Source: Chaenocephalus aceratus (taxonomy: Eukaryota > Chordata > Actinopteri > Perciformes > Channichthyidae). Taken from it: a stretch of DNA of 64,000 nt. Below, piece after piece: positions 21,856 through 33,153 of this stretch. A program made the position numbers and the translations under genes. The first letter of the stretch is position 1. Each line of letters starts with the position of its first letter. A model generated the notes under the pieces. The model did not search any database. It saw only the letters and a program-made list of their open reading frames with translations, and was not told where the DNA came from. Where the stretch lies: positions 6,172,896 to 6,236,895 of the forward strand of contig CM043793.1 in NCBI GenBank assembly GCA_023974075.1, read 5' to 3'.

Positions 21856-23076
21856 CATAGACTGTATATATAAATGGACGTAGTGTCCGTGACGTCACCC
21901 ATAGGATTCTGCCGAGTTGCCGAGAAGCCCTTAGTAGGCGGAGTCTGCCACTAACGGCTCGACTGTGACGTCAGAGTCTAATCCCGCCTGCTCCAAATAA
22001 GGGCAAAGAGGCGGAGCCGAGGCGGGACCTGCTGCTTCCGAACTGGAAGTAAACAGAGCTAGCTCAGGCTAAGAAGCTAAGCTAACATGAAATACATGCA
22101 TACCAAGTTATTGCTAACAGTGTAGTTCCCCTATATAAACGTTACATTCATAATAAAATGAGACAATCTGCAAGAGAATTAGCTATATTTTGTTATTCTT
22201 AATGCTTGTCATTCACACGTTAAGAAAATAAGTACCGATACATAGCAGAACAATTGTGGCGATGTTCAGCTTAATAAGCCTTGTTCAACATAATTTATTT
22301 AGCTAATACTACAGCGGGCGAACCAAGTCTGCATTTCGCTGCATTCCTTGATCTCCAGTTATAACGACGGACTCCACCGCCCGGACCTAATGGAGCCACA
22401 GTGGGCTAGCTTCGGGACGCCGGCTGGAGCTAGCCCCCTGCGGCTCCGTTAGCTCCGGCGGCCACCACTGGGATAATTGGGTCCCCTATTAACATTTGCT
22501 CCCGTTTAGCATTATGGGCGTCATAGCCATAGACTATAAAAGTCTTACCCAAGGCTGAATCATAAACTAAAATGTATATGTATGCATAAAGGGATACGAC
22601 CTTAGCTGGCTAATAAGTAACAAGCTAAGCTACCAAGCACAGAAACACCTGCGAACGGGGTTAACATGTATAATATTATCATTTTAGACTTCTTGGAAGT
22701 TCTGTTAGTACATTCAAGCGCACAGCACGACATTTTAATTGTCTGGTATTTGTAACAATATTCCCTAAAAGGCACAATCACCACGAACACGGCTAAAGCT
22801 AAAGGGTCAAGTACAGTACTATGACTAACTAACGTTGTAGCCTCTATGGTTGTAGCCTAGCAGAGTGGAGAAGTTGCTGTTAGCTGACAGTGAGGCATGT
22901 ACATGTCCATCAAAGTGACCACGCCCTAATTTATGCAAAAACTTTAAGACCTAATATAAATAAAAGGATCGTGTTAGAAAACAATTCACTCACAGATTCA
23001 TAATCATGAAGGTGGAATCTAACTATATCGATAATAATATTTATTGCATCCATGGGAAGAAACTTTTTTTTCTACC
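21856..23076. mobile_element. Truncated copy of the GTTCTGAG-flanked element
   Basis: Starts CATAGACTGTATATAT after GTTCTGAG, exactly as the complete copy at 30975-33025. Its right end is missing: near 23076 the sequence jumps into block E. The Harbinger-like insertion at 31937 is absent here (empty site near 22818). Confidence 0.8.
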
Positions 23077-23213
23077 CAGCTGAAAATCTGGATCAGCTCC
23101 GTTGCAACCCCGTTTTTAGAGATTTGGGTACGTAGGAAAAGAGAGAGGGTTTTATTTTCTGACACTTTATGAGTTCCCTTACACACCGGGGACACATTTG
23201 TATGAAAGACCTT

Positions 23214-24061
23214 TATTTGGCTGCTTGAGTTACTTTACAGATTCAGATTATTATAGCTAATATAAAATACAAAGTAACTAATACAGGCATATTGACATGT
23301 AATTATGGGGTTAGATATCCAGCAGAACTATGTCAAGTGATTACAATTAGCTCCACCTTTCCCAGCTCTAACAAACACATGAATGCATCAACACTCACAA
23401 TCCAGTGATGTAATATAATTCAGAAATGGGATATTGTGCAGTATTTTGAAGTCAATACTAATGTACTTTTAATTAAGTACAATTTTGAATGCAGGACTTT
23501 TACTTGTTGCAGATATGGGTACTGTTTGTACCACTGCCCTGGCTCTGACGACCATTAAGTGACATATTTGATGGATATGTATTATTATAATCAATGCATG
23601 AAAACAATGCAATAAACTGCTCAGTTCACTTAGCTGTTGAATACATCTACAAACACAAAGGCTTAGTCTATAGTGTTTTGTCTGTGTGGAGATGACAGAT
23701 ACATGAATATGAAATGTAGAGTATTAGATTGTGACACCGTCAGTCAGAGAGCTTGAGAGGAGGGACAGAGAGCCTCAGGGCAGGTTCACACTGTGATCTT
23801 TCTGGTTCATGAAAGTGATGAATGGTGGGTTCATGGTCCATCCATGACAGGTGCAGCCCTCCCCTTGTTACGCTCTGCGCCTCAGCCCTTCTGATCCTGA
23901 CCCAGGAGTCACAACAACAGCAAACTGCTAGTGTTAGAAACTAAATGTAATGTCATCATTTCATCCAGGTGATCCATGTCGAGCACCTTGTCACTGAGAA
24001 ATAAGAAAACACTGCTTTTGTCTTCTGTTGAAAATAATGTGTACATTAACTTCTCACCTGT
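23214..24061. repeat. Block B, copy 1
   Basis: A block of about 800 bp, from GGCTGCTTGAG to the ..AACTTCTCACCTG stretch, repeated at 28583, 30032, 36556, 37840 and 39927. Copies are very similar, with small indels. A ~73-codon frame recurs in several copies only because the DNA is duplicated. Confidence 0.9.
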
Positions 24062-24065
24062 TTAA

Positions 24066-27000
24066 CACTAGAACCGCCAACTGGTTCAATTTGACCCAGA
24101 GCTGTTTTTTATTGTATGTAACTTTTTTTCAATAACATATTAAAGTCTCCCAGTCCGTGACTTTTCCTGAAAGTGTGTTTTGTAGCACCCTATGTTGTTA
24201 AAAATTGTCAATAGGAAGTCAGATTGAAGAAATCGGCAAAAGAATTGCCATTTATACCTATTACCTCCAAGCGGGTCATATTGACCCCACCCCTTTTCGC
24301 GCTATTAATTTCGCGTTTAAACAAACATGACGTGTTGCTATAGCAACGCCTTTTGTCTACTGCAGTTCCTTATAGATTGAGAGATAGATTGAGAGAGAGA
24401 GAGAGATATATATATATATATTAATAGCAACAGTCTGTAGTGAAGGAGCGCACTCCCGCTCACGGGAGGCTGCTTGCGCTGCGCTCCGCAGCAAACAGCT
24501 GTTTGCTTTTCACCCAACAACGCAACACACTCTCACTCCCTAAGCGTCCAATAGTGACATTTGGTCAGTGTCCGTGGTGTCCAATTGTGACGCTCCTAGG
24601 CTCCTTCAGCGTCATAAAGGGACGCAAATAGCTTTCAACTGATTGCAATGTATTCCCATCTGCGGCGGGATTTGACGCTCATGGAAGCACGGCATTCGTT
24701 TGTGTCGGCTGCCCTTAAAGGCAATGTGAGCGTCCATTCCCATTGGATAACGGAGAATTGTACACCCGGAAGTAAGTATTCCTCTTACTGTCGATTGATT
24801 TTACAGTGATATCTGCACTACTCATCGACTAAAAAACACCAGATTATCCTTGTTAATTACACAACATTGATTGGTTTAAATTGTGTGCAATGCTTTTGTA
24901 TTTTTCCCCTTCGATTCGGAGAAACAAATATTTTTTCTGAGTAAAGGATGGCAGAAGACATTACACTACCCAGAATCCCCAGCTATCGTTTGGACTACAC
25001 CATGTGCTCTGTTTGACAAACCCCGTTTTTTTCACCATTCATTCCGATGGCTGGCGTCTATGTCACATGATCTTCAAATTTCTCCCTGCAGAAAAAGAAA
25101 ACATGGCCGAACTTCGTTTTATTCTCGGTGGAAAATGCCTATTTTAAAGTTAGTTTGGCCATTAAAATGCGTTTTGATGTCATTTGATGTGAGAAATATG
25201 AGTTGTTATTTCAGATTATGTGTGCAGTGGATGTACATGATCTTTAGTTTGCTAGTTATTACGAAGATTACTTCAGGAAATTGCGACGTTTTCATTGTTA
25301 CCAAGGTGGTTGCTAGGGACGCTGCTATCGATATTATTTCTGTTATGTTGTGTAACTGTTTAATGGTGTTATCTTTATTGCTACCCCCCTTCCCCGTCAA
25401 TGTATAGTGTTGGTCCACAGCCTAAACATATTAGTTTAACAAAATCCGCATCTAAAGATAGCCTACGTTATTTTTCCCCTGTGCAATTCCAGTCTCACAT
25501 CTCACAGCACATCGTCGTTAACAAATACCGGAAACAGACCGAAAACATTTAAAAAAAAAATAATAATACTTTATTCCGAGTGTGCTTGCTTTTCTCTTTG
25601 AAAGTCATCACATAACGGCATTGTAATACACGGTTCGGCTGCATTACATATTACATATCTGCCGTAGTTCTGTATTTATAGAGCCCTGATGAGAAGACCT
25701 CTAGACAAACATGAGGAACTGAAAACGTGACGTGGATCATAAATATATCAGCCATTAAACAACATCTTACATTTCTTTTCACACAATACGTCTCCTTGCA
25801 GTATCAACACTAATTCGGCTCACTTTTATATTTGATCCAATTGATCAAAGGCTGTATTTACACCATAAAGGTGCACAGCTGATATAAAGGGACACCTGGT
25901 GGTTAAAGCATGTTATTGAATTTAATTATTTTTATTATTAGATATTAATACGATCCCTATAAAGTATATTTATTACTCGTTATTCTCTACTAATAGTTAA
26001 TTAAAGACTGTATGTAATGACTATTTTGCACATCCTTTCAAGATTTCAAGATTTTCTAAGGTTTATTGACATATCATATAGGCCTACACAACTATGGTTC
26101 TGCACTGAATGAAAAACTTGGGTTGCAGGTTCCTCAATAGTGCATTACAAGACATCTATCAATATTTGTGCATACCTCCAGCAATGTTAACTATGTTGAA
26201 GCACTTATTTTAACTGATATTATACATAATGTATTGTACTCTTATAAGATGTATGTAGATATTTCATCTCCGGCCTTGTCAGGTATTGAACAATCAATAA
26301 ATAAAGAACACAGAATTGTTGAATATAAAACACAGAATGTGTGTGATTATACTAAATGATTTTCAAATAAACACAACTGCATATTTAACTGTTACACATG
26401 CTGATGTAACGAAAATGTTCCAACTTGGGATCAATAAAGTATATCTTATATTAAGCTGATCGATGGCTACTGCCATATTTGCAAAATGTGCCTCTGAACC
26501 TTGACAAGTGCATGTTTCAGGCTTATCAATTAATGTAATGTAATGTAATGTTATCACAGGGGTCACAAACATAAGACCAGCTGTTAAATAAAGCTCTTCT
26601 GACCTTAGCTGGCATGTGGGTATATATATTAATACTGCCCATAATGGGCACAAGCAATTTTCACCCATTTATTAATTATATGTTTTGTGAGTGTTTCCTG
26701 TCCCCTAAACCTCCAGGGATGTTCACAGTTTAATACTGGCAACTTCTTATTATGGGAAATACGAAAACGTCTTTTAAAACTACAACTCCCAGTAGAGACG
26801 TGCCATAGAGAACATTTTGCGAAACAGAATAGCCAGCATGTGTAGTTCTGGGGACGGGGTGGGGGAGGGGGGACGCGGTGGACCCGTTCAAATCCAGTTT
26901 TGGACAGTCTGCCGTGGTTCCATCCCATTTCAAGTGCTGTTCGAGAATCGGCTTAACCCTCGGAGCACACTCTCCAATCACAGAGCTTGAGGACTATCAC

Positions 27001-27710
27001 AGGGTTTGTCAAACAGAGCACATGGTGTAGTCCAAACGATAGCTGGGGATTCTGGGTAGTGTAGTGTCTTCTGCCATCCTTTACTCAGAACAAATATTTG
27101 TTTCTCCGAATCGAAGGGGAAAAATACAAAAGCATTGCACACAATTTAAGCCAATCAATGTTGTGTAATTAACAAGGATAATCTGGTGTTTTTTAGTCGA
27201 TGAGTAGTGCAGATATCACTGTAAAATCAATCGACAGTAAGAGGAATACTTACATCCGGGTGTACAATTCTCCGTTATCCAATGGGAATGGACGCTCACA
27301 TTACCTTTAAGGGCAGCCGACACAAACGAATGCCGTGCTTCCATGAGCGTCAAATCCCGACGCAGATGGGAATACATTGCAATCAGTTGAAAGCTATTTG
27401 CGTCCCTTTATGACGCTGAAGGAGCCTAGGAGCGTCACAATTGGACGCCACGGACACTGACCAAACGTCGCTATTGGACGCTTTGGGAGTGAGAGTGTGT
27501 TGAACAACGACAACCGCCTCACGAAACCCTATGTTGTACCGTTAATAAACGAAACAATTTAACAAAATTGCTTGTCAAAATATCAATACCACAGGACCAT
27601 TTTTCTTTTTAAAGCAATACTTTCACTTTGAAAATTAATGCATTCTAATGCTGGGTCAATTTGACCCCGGTAGCGGTTTTAGGTATAAAAAATCTCTGGC
27701 AGTTCTAGTA
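24066..27710. mobile_element. piggyBac-like element flanked by TTAA
   Basis: The ends are CACTAGAACCGCC.. and ..GGCAGTTCTAGTA, with TTAA at 24062-24065 and 27711-27714. The TTAA duplication, plus GGTCAATTTGACCC-type sequence near both ends, is the piggyBac hallmark. The undisturbed site, with a single TTAA, is at 38674-38677 in a sister block. There is no transposase. Most of the length is the nested foldback at 24523-27502, so the host element itself is only about 660 bp. Confidence 0.88.
24523..27502. mobile_element. Large foldback element F1
   Basis: A 2,980-bp element with ends CAACACACTCTCACTCCC and GGGAGTGAGAGTGTGTTG, and inverted arms of about 500 bp (24523 to about 25029; about 27000 to 27502). 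It is flanked by AACAACG at 24516-24522 and 27503-27509. The unoccupied site ACCCAACAACGACAAC is present in MAK16 intron 1 at 52430-52436. The centre (about 25030-27000) has no recognisable transposase and closely matches the centre of F2. Confidence 0.88.
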
Positions 27711-27714
27711 TTAA

Positions 27715-28582
27715 ATGTGGTATTTAAAGTACTATTACAGTATAACCAGAGACGTCCCTGGTCAACATGAGGCCCCACGCAAAGTTATGTGATGAGGCCC
27801 TCTGTTTCGCGAGCGTGGACAGGGGGGGACGGGGGGGGTGCTAGTGGAGCCTCGCAGCAGCGAAACCGCGCCACACTAATTGCACCGCATAAGCGCAAAG
27901 GTGCTCCGCATTTTCGGCTCAATTGAGGCACCCTCCTCAAGATGAGTCCCCATCCGCAAGGTGAGGCCCCATTCGCAAGGTGAGGCCCCATCCGCAAGGT
28001 GAGGCCCCATCCGTAAGGTGAGGCCCCATCTGCAAGGTGAGGCCCCATGCAGTCTGCATGATCGTCCTGTAGGGAGAGACGGCCCTGAGTATAACAATAT
28101 TACAACTAGTTACATTGTGAATTTCATGCCAGCACTAGTAAATGACCAAGAACATGTTTCATTTTTAATGGCTATAGTTAATAATGAACTATCAGAATCT
28201 GGGTTATTACTGAGTTATTATGTCAAAAATAATAACAAAACAATGTAATGTGTAGATATGGAAGTAGAGACAGTTAATGAAATGTACAACTCTTAACCCT
28301 CGAAACATTCATTCTTATTTCAGCACCCTTTGAAAGAACATATTTCATTTTAAATACTTAAATAATCATAACATGTTAACAATTGAGACTGTTTTGATGG
28401 CATCAGTTCCACCCTTTTTTACTTATTAAAGGACTCTTTTATCATCAAGTACTGACAAGTATCCACATGGATGGTGGAAAGTAACAACATACTTTGTACT
28501 TGTACACATTTTAGTATTTTCATTTGATTCATACCTATTACATTTGGGAAAGAAATATTGTACTTTTTACTCCCCTGCATTT
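27715..28582. repeat. Block F, copy 1
   Basis: Matches 38679-39926 apart from a solo LTR and a different minisatellite number. It begins ATGTGGTATTTAAAG, holds the minisatellite, and runs into block B. Confidence 0.85.
27939..28052. repeat. 19-bp minisatellite, 6 units
   Basis: Six tandem units of consensus AAGGTGAGGCCCCATCCGC. Two antisense open frames across it are by-products of the repeat. Confidence 0.95.
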
Positions 28583-29382
28583 ATTTGGCTGCTTGAGTGA
28601 CTTTACAGATTCAGATTTTTATAGCTAATATAAAATACAAAGTAACTAATACAGGCATATTGACATGTAATTATGGGGTTAGATATCCAGCAGAACTATG
28701 TCAAGTGATTACAATTAGCTCCACCTTTCCCAGCTCTAACAAACACATGAATGCATCAACACTCACAATCCAGTGATGTAATATAATTCAGAAATGGGAT
28801 ATTGTGCAGTATTTTGAAGTCAATACTAATTTACTTTTACTTAAGTACAATTTTGAATGCAGGACTTTTACCTGTTGCAGATATGGGTACTGTTTGTACC
28901 ACTGCCCTGGCCCTGACGACCTTTAAGTGACATATTTGATGGATATGTATTATTATAATCAATGCATGAAAACAATGCAATAAACTGCTCAGTTCACTTA
29001 GCTGTTGAATACATCTACAAACACAAAGGCTTAGTCTATAGTGTTTTGTCTGTGTGGAGATGACAGATACATGAATATGAAATGTAGAGTATTAGATTAT
29101 GACACCGTCAGTCAGAGAGCTGGAGAGGAGGGACAGAGAGCCTCAGGGCAGGTTCACACTGTGATCTTTCTGGTTCATGAAAGTGATGAATGGTGCGTTC
29201 ATGGTCCATCCGTGACAGGTGCAGCCCTCCCCTTGTTACGCTGTGCGCCTCAGCCCTTCTGATCCTGACCCATGAGTCACAACAACAGCAAACTGCTAGT
29301 GTTAGAAACTAAATGTAATGTCATCATTTCATCCAGGTGATCCATGTCGAGCACCTTGTCACTGAGAAATAAGAAAACACTG
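28583..29382. repeat. Block B, copy 2
   Basis: Near-complete copy, followed directly by block A. Confidence 0.9.
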
Positions 29383-29764
29383 ATTTGAGTGTCCGTGGAA
29401 AGTTATGTGGACATGAAAGGTCTCCTACTATTTTTAGGCATATATAGGTATCAGATATATGAAAACATGTCTATTAAGTGTTTTACTCAAAATACCAAAC
29501 AGATCATGCATTCTTACCAGGCCTCATACCCCTCTGTTTCAGCCCTCTTAGAGAAGTGCTGATTCTGGGTCAGTAGCTTTAAAAAAAAATAAAAGAGGAG
29601 AGGAGAGGAGAGCTCATTCAGGAGAATTTTACCCAGATTCACAGATAAACGCTGTTGTGATTAAACGCCATATCATGTTCCAAACCACATCAAGGATTAT
29701 TTCTGAAACAGTATGGAGCTCAAATGCTTTTTCTCACATACTCTCCAGGACAGGTTAGTTCTGA
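29383..29764. repeat. Block A, copy 2
   Basis: Has neither the ERV nor the element at 30975, so it preserves empty sites for both: the ERV target around 29447-29460 (with one base change) and GTTCTGAGTAGCGATGC near 29757. It also has a small deletion before CACATACTCTCC. Confidence 0.85.
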
Positions 29765-30031
29765 GTAGCGATGCTTGCTAATGTAAACAAAGAAGACCAT
29801 ATTACGTGCAAAACACGGTGCGCATTGTTTCTGTTAGCAACGTTTCTGATAGTGCTGTGGGTGCAAATTTCTGATATCACGTAATGTACGTGATATCGGA
29901 GGCAAATCTGGATCAGCTCCGTTGCACCCCCGTTTTTAGAGATTTGGGTACGTAGGAAAAGAGAGAGGGTTTTATTTTCTGACACTTTATGAGTTCCCTT
30001 ACACACCGGGGACACATTTGTATGAAAGACA
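29765..30031. repeat. Block E
   Basis: Shared with 33034-33153 plus 36433-36555, 37680-37839 and 23077-23213. It contains the site GCTCCGTTGCACCCCCG, into which foldback F3 is inserted in another copy. Confidence 0.8.
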
Positions 30032-30535
30032 TTTATTTGGCTGCTTGAGTGACTTTACAGATGCAGATTATTATAGCTAATATAAAATACAAAGTAACTA
30101 ATACAGGCATATTGACATGTAATTATGGGGTTAGATATCCAGCAGAACTATGTCAAGTGATTACAATTAGCTCCACCTTTCCCAGCTCTAACAAACACAT
30201 GAATGCATCAACACTCACAATCCAGTGATGTAATATAATTCAGAAATGGGATATTGTGCAGTATTTTGAAGTCAATACTAATGTACTTTTACTTAAGTAC
30301 AATTTTGAATGCAGGACTTTTACCTGTAGCAGATCTGAGTCCTGTTTGTACCACTGCCCTGGCCCTGACGACCTTTAAGTGACATATTTGATGGATATGT
30401 ATTATTATAATCAATGCATGAAAACAATGCAATAAACTGCTCAGTTCACTTAGCTGTTGAATACATCTACAAACACAAAGGCTTAGTCTATAGTGTTCCA
30501 TGTCGAGCACCTTGTCACTGAGAAATAAGAAAACA
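30032..30535. repeat. Block B, copy 3 (internal deletion)
   Basis: Identical in layout to the other copies up to TCTATAGTGTT near 30497, then jumps about 300 bp ahead to CCATGTCGAGCACC. Confidence 0.85.
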
Positions 30536-30974
30536 CTGATTTGAGTGTCCGTGGAAAGTTATGTGTACATGAAAGGTCTCCTACTATTGTTAGGCATATA
30601 TTGGTCTCAGATATATGAAAACATGTCTATGAAGTGTTTTACTCAAAATACCAAACAGATCATGCATTCTAACCAGGCCTCATACCCCTCTGTTTCAGCC
30701 CTCTTAGAGAAGTGCTGATTCTGGGTCAGTAGCTTTAAAAAAAAAAAAAAAAGAGGAGAGGAGAGCTCATTCAGGAGAATTTCACCCAGATTCTCAGCTA
30801 AATGCTGTTGTGATTAAATGACATATCATGTTCCAAACCACATCAAGGATTATTTCTGAAACAGTATGGAGCTCAAATGCTTTTTCTCTTGCGGGTTTAC
30901 CAGAAGGTGAGTTCCTTTTTTTATTTCCTGCTTTTTTACACACTCTCTCCAGTAGGCTACAGGTTAGTTCTGAG
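30536..30974. repeat. Block A, copy 3
   Basis: Carries the intact ERV target GGTCTCAGATATATG near 30601 and ends at the 8-bp target GTTCTGAG of the next element. Confidence 0.85.
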
Positions 30975-33025
30975 CATAGACTGTATATATAAATGGACGT
31001 AGTGTCCGTGACGTCACCCATAGGATTCTGCAGAGTTGCAGAGAAGCCCTTAGTAGGCGGAGTCTGCCACTAACGGCTCGACTGTGACGTCAGAGTCTAA
31101 TCCCGCCTGCTCCAAATAAGGGCAAAGAGGCGGAGCTGAGGCGGGACCTGCTGCCACCGAACTGGAAGTAAACAGAGCTAGCTCACGCTAAGAAGCTAAG
31201 CGAACATGAAATACATGCATACCAAGTTATTGCTATCAGCGTAGTTCCCCTATATAAACGTTACATTCATAATCAAATGAGACAATCTGCAAGAGAATTA
31301 GCTATATTTTGTTATTCTTAATGCTTGTCATTCACACGTTAAGAAAATAAGTACCGATACATAGCAGAACAATTGTGGCGATGTTCAGCTTAATAAGCCT
31401 TGTTCAACATAATTTATTAAGCTAATACTACAGCAGGCGAACCAAGTCTGCGTTTCGCTGCATAACTTGATCTCCAGTTATAACGACGGACTCCACCGCC
31501 CGGACCTAACGAAGCCGCAGTGGGCTAGCTCCAGGACGCCGGCTGGAGCTAGCCCCCTGCGGCTCCGTTAGCTCCGGCGGCCACCACTGGGATAATTGGG
31601 TCCCCTATTAACATTTGCTACCGTTTAGCATTATGGGCGTCATAGCCATAGACTATAAAAGTCTTACCCAAGGCTGAATCATAAACTAAAATGTATATGT
31701 ATGCATAAAGGGTTACGTCCTGGCTAATAAGTAACAAGCTAAGCTACCAAGCACACAAACACCTGTGAATGGGGTTAACATGTATAATATTATCATTTTA
31801 GACTTCTTGGAAGTTCTGTTAGTACATTCAAGCGCACAACACGACATTTTAATTGTCTGGTATTTGTAACAATATTCCCTAAAACGCACAATCACCACGA
31901 ACACGGCTAAAGCTAAAGGGTCAAGTACAGTACTATAGCCGCGTTCACACTGCGGTACTTTTCCCACAAAGGTTCATGCAAACTTAGTTCATGCGAACTC
32001 TTTAGTTTGCATGAACTAAGTACAGATCACGTTCACACCAGAAAAAGTCCCTGGGGGTGGATTAGGCAAATGAAGCCGCTGACGTCACTTCTTCTTCTTC
32101 TGCTTTGGGTTTACTGGCAGGCCGCAAACCACTTCACGGCGTATACTGCCGCCCAAAGTCCCCGGCCGGAAGTCCCGGGAGTTGGGGACTGGCTTCAGTA
32201 GAAGCTGCTAGGACTCCCAGCAGCTTCTACTGAAGCCTTCCGAGTAAATCGCCAGAACGCCGACACCTCCTCATCTCCACCGCTCCCATGTTTTATTTTG
32301 TGTTGCCATAAGTTAGTCTCTCTGCGTTTCTGCGCTGGGCTAATGCTAATGCTAATAATGCTAATGCGAGGATAATAAAATGGTGGCTTCATAAAACTTT
32401 TTGGGAGTTTTACGGGGCGTGGTTTGCAATTCACCCAGCCAATCAGGAATATAGCTCTTTTCTCAAAAAAGAGCCGCTCGAAAGTCCCTGCTCTCTAGCA
32501 GGGACTTTCGAGGGGGTAAAAAGGTTTGCATGAACTACTTTATTACCGGCTCTTTTTGGTGTGAACGCGATCATGAACTAAGTTCGCATGAACCTTTGTG
32601 GGAAAAGTACCGCAGTGTGAACGCGGCTTATGACTAACTAACGTTGTAGCCTCTATGGTTGTAGCCTAGCAGAGTGGACAAGTTGCTGTTCGCTGACAGT
32701 GAGGCATGTACGCGTCCATCAAAGTGACCACGCCCTAATTTATGCAAAAACTTTAAGACCTAATATAAATAAAAGGATCGTGTTAGAAAACAATTCACTC
32801 ACAGATTCATAATCATGAAGGTGGAATCTAACTATATCGATAATAATATTTATTGCATCCATGGGTAGAAACATGTTTTTTTCTGCTGTAAAGTTGAGCA
32901 TTTTAACATGGGGGTCTATGGAAACTGCTCCTTTCTGCAGCCAGTCCCTAGCGGCCCATGTATGAACTGCAGTGTGTGGCACTTCCGTATTGGCGTCCCG
33001 GCTGTTCCCCAGAGTTTGAAGCTTG
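30975..33025. mobile_element. Element flanked by GTTCTGAG, complete copy
   Basis: Lies between GTTCTGAG at 30967-30974 and 33026-33033. The empty site is at about 29757-29764. The ends CATAGACTGTATAT and ..TTTGAAGCTTG show only weak inverted similarity, so the superfamily is uncertain, although an 8-bp duplication suggests hAT. It is non-coding and contains the Harbinger-like insertion. Confidence 0.75.
31937..32628. mobile_element. Harbinger-like non-autonomous element
   Basis: The 692-bp element has long inverted ends, AGCCGCGTTCACACTGCGG.. and ..CCGCAGTGTGAACGCGGCT, and a TAT duplication at 31934-31936 and 32629-32631. The empty site is in the sister copy near 22816-22822 (TACTATGAC). A near-perfect hairpin of GGCTTCAGTAGAAGCTGCT and its complement lies at about 32190-32237. 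A 3-bp duplication with GC-rich ends fits PIF/Harbinger. Confidence 0.8.
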
Positions 33026-33153
33026 GTTCTGAGTAGCGATGCTTGCTAATGTAAACAAAGAAGACCATATTACGTGCAAAACACGTTGCGCATTGTTTCT
33101 GTTAGCAACGTTTCTGATGGTGCTGTGGGAGGCAAATCTGGATCAGCTCCGTT

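Noticed and set aside
24883..25407. 174-codon frame in foldback F1 with hydrophobic segments
   Set aside because: The start lies in the inverted arm and the F2 copy has a stop midway (near 44379). It has no recognisable domain, so it is treated as chance.
27785..28097. Two antisense open frames (73 and 87 codons) with repeated GASPCxWGL-like units
   Set aside because: They are translations of the 19-bp minisatellite and disappear in the sister array with three units.
29041..29262. A 73-codon frame recurring at 29041, 37017, 38285 and 40383
   Set aside because: It recurs because block B is duplicated. Changes are not biased to silent sites, copies 1 and 3 lack it, and there is no splice or family evidence.
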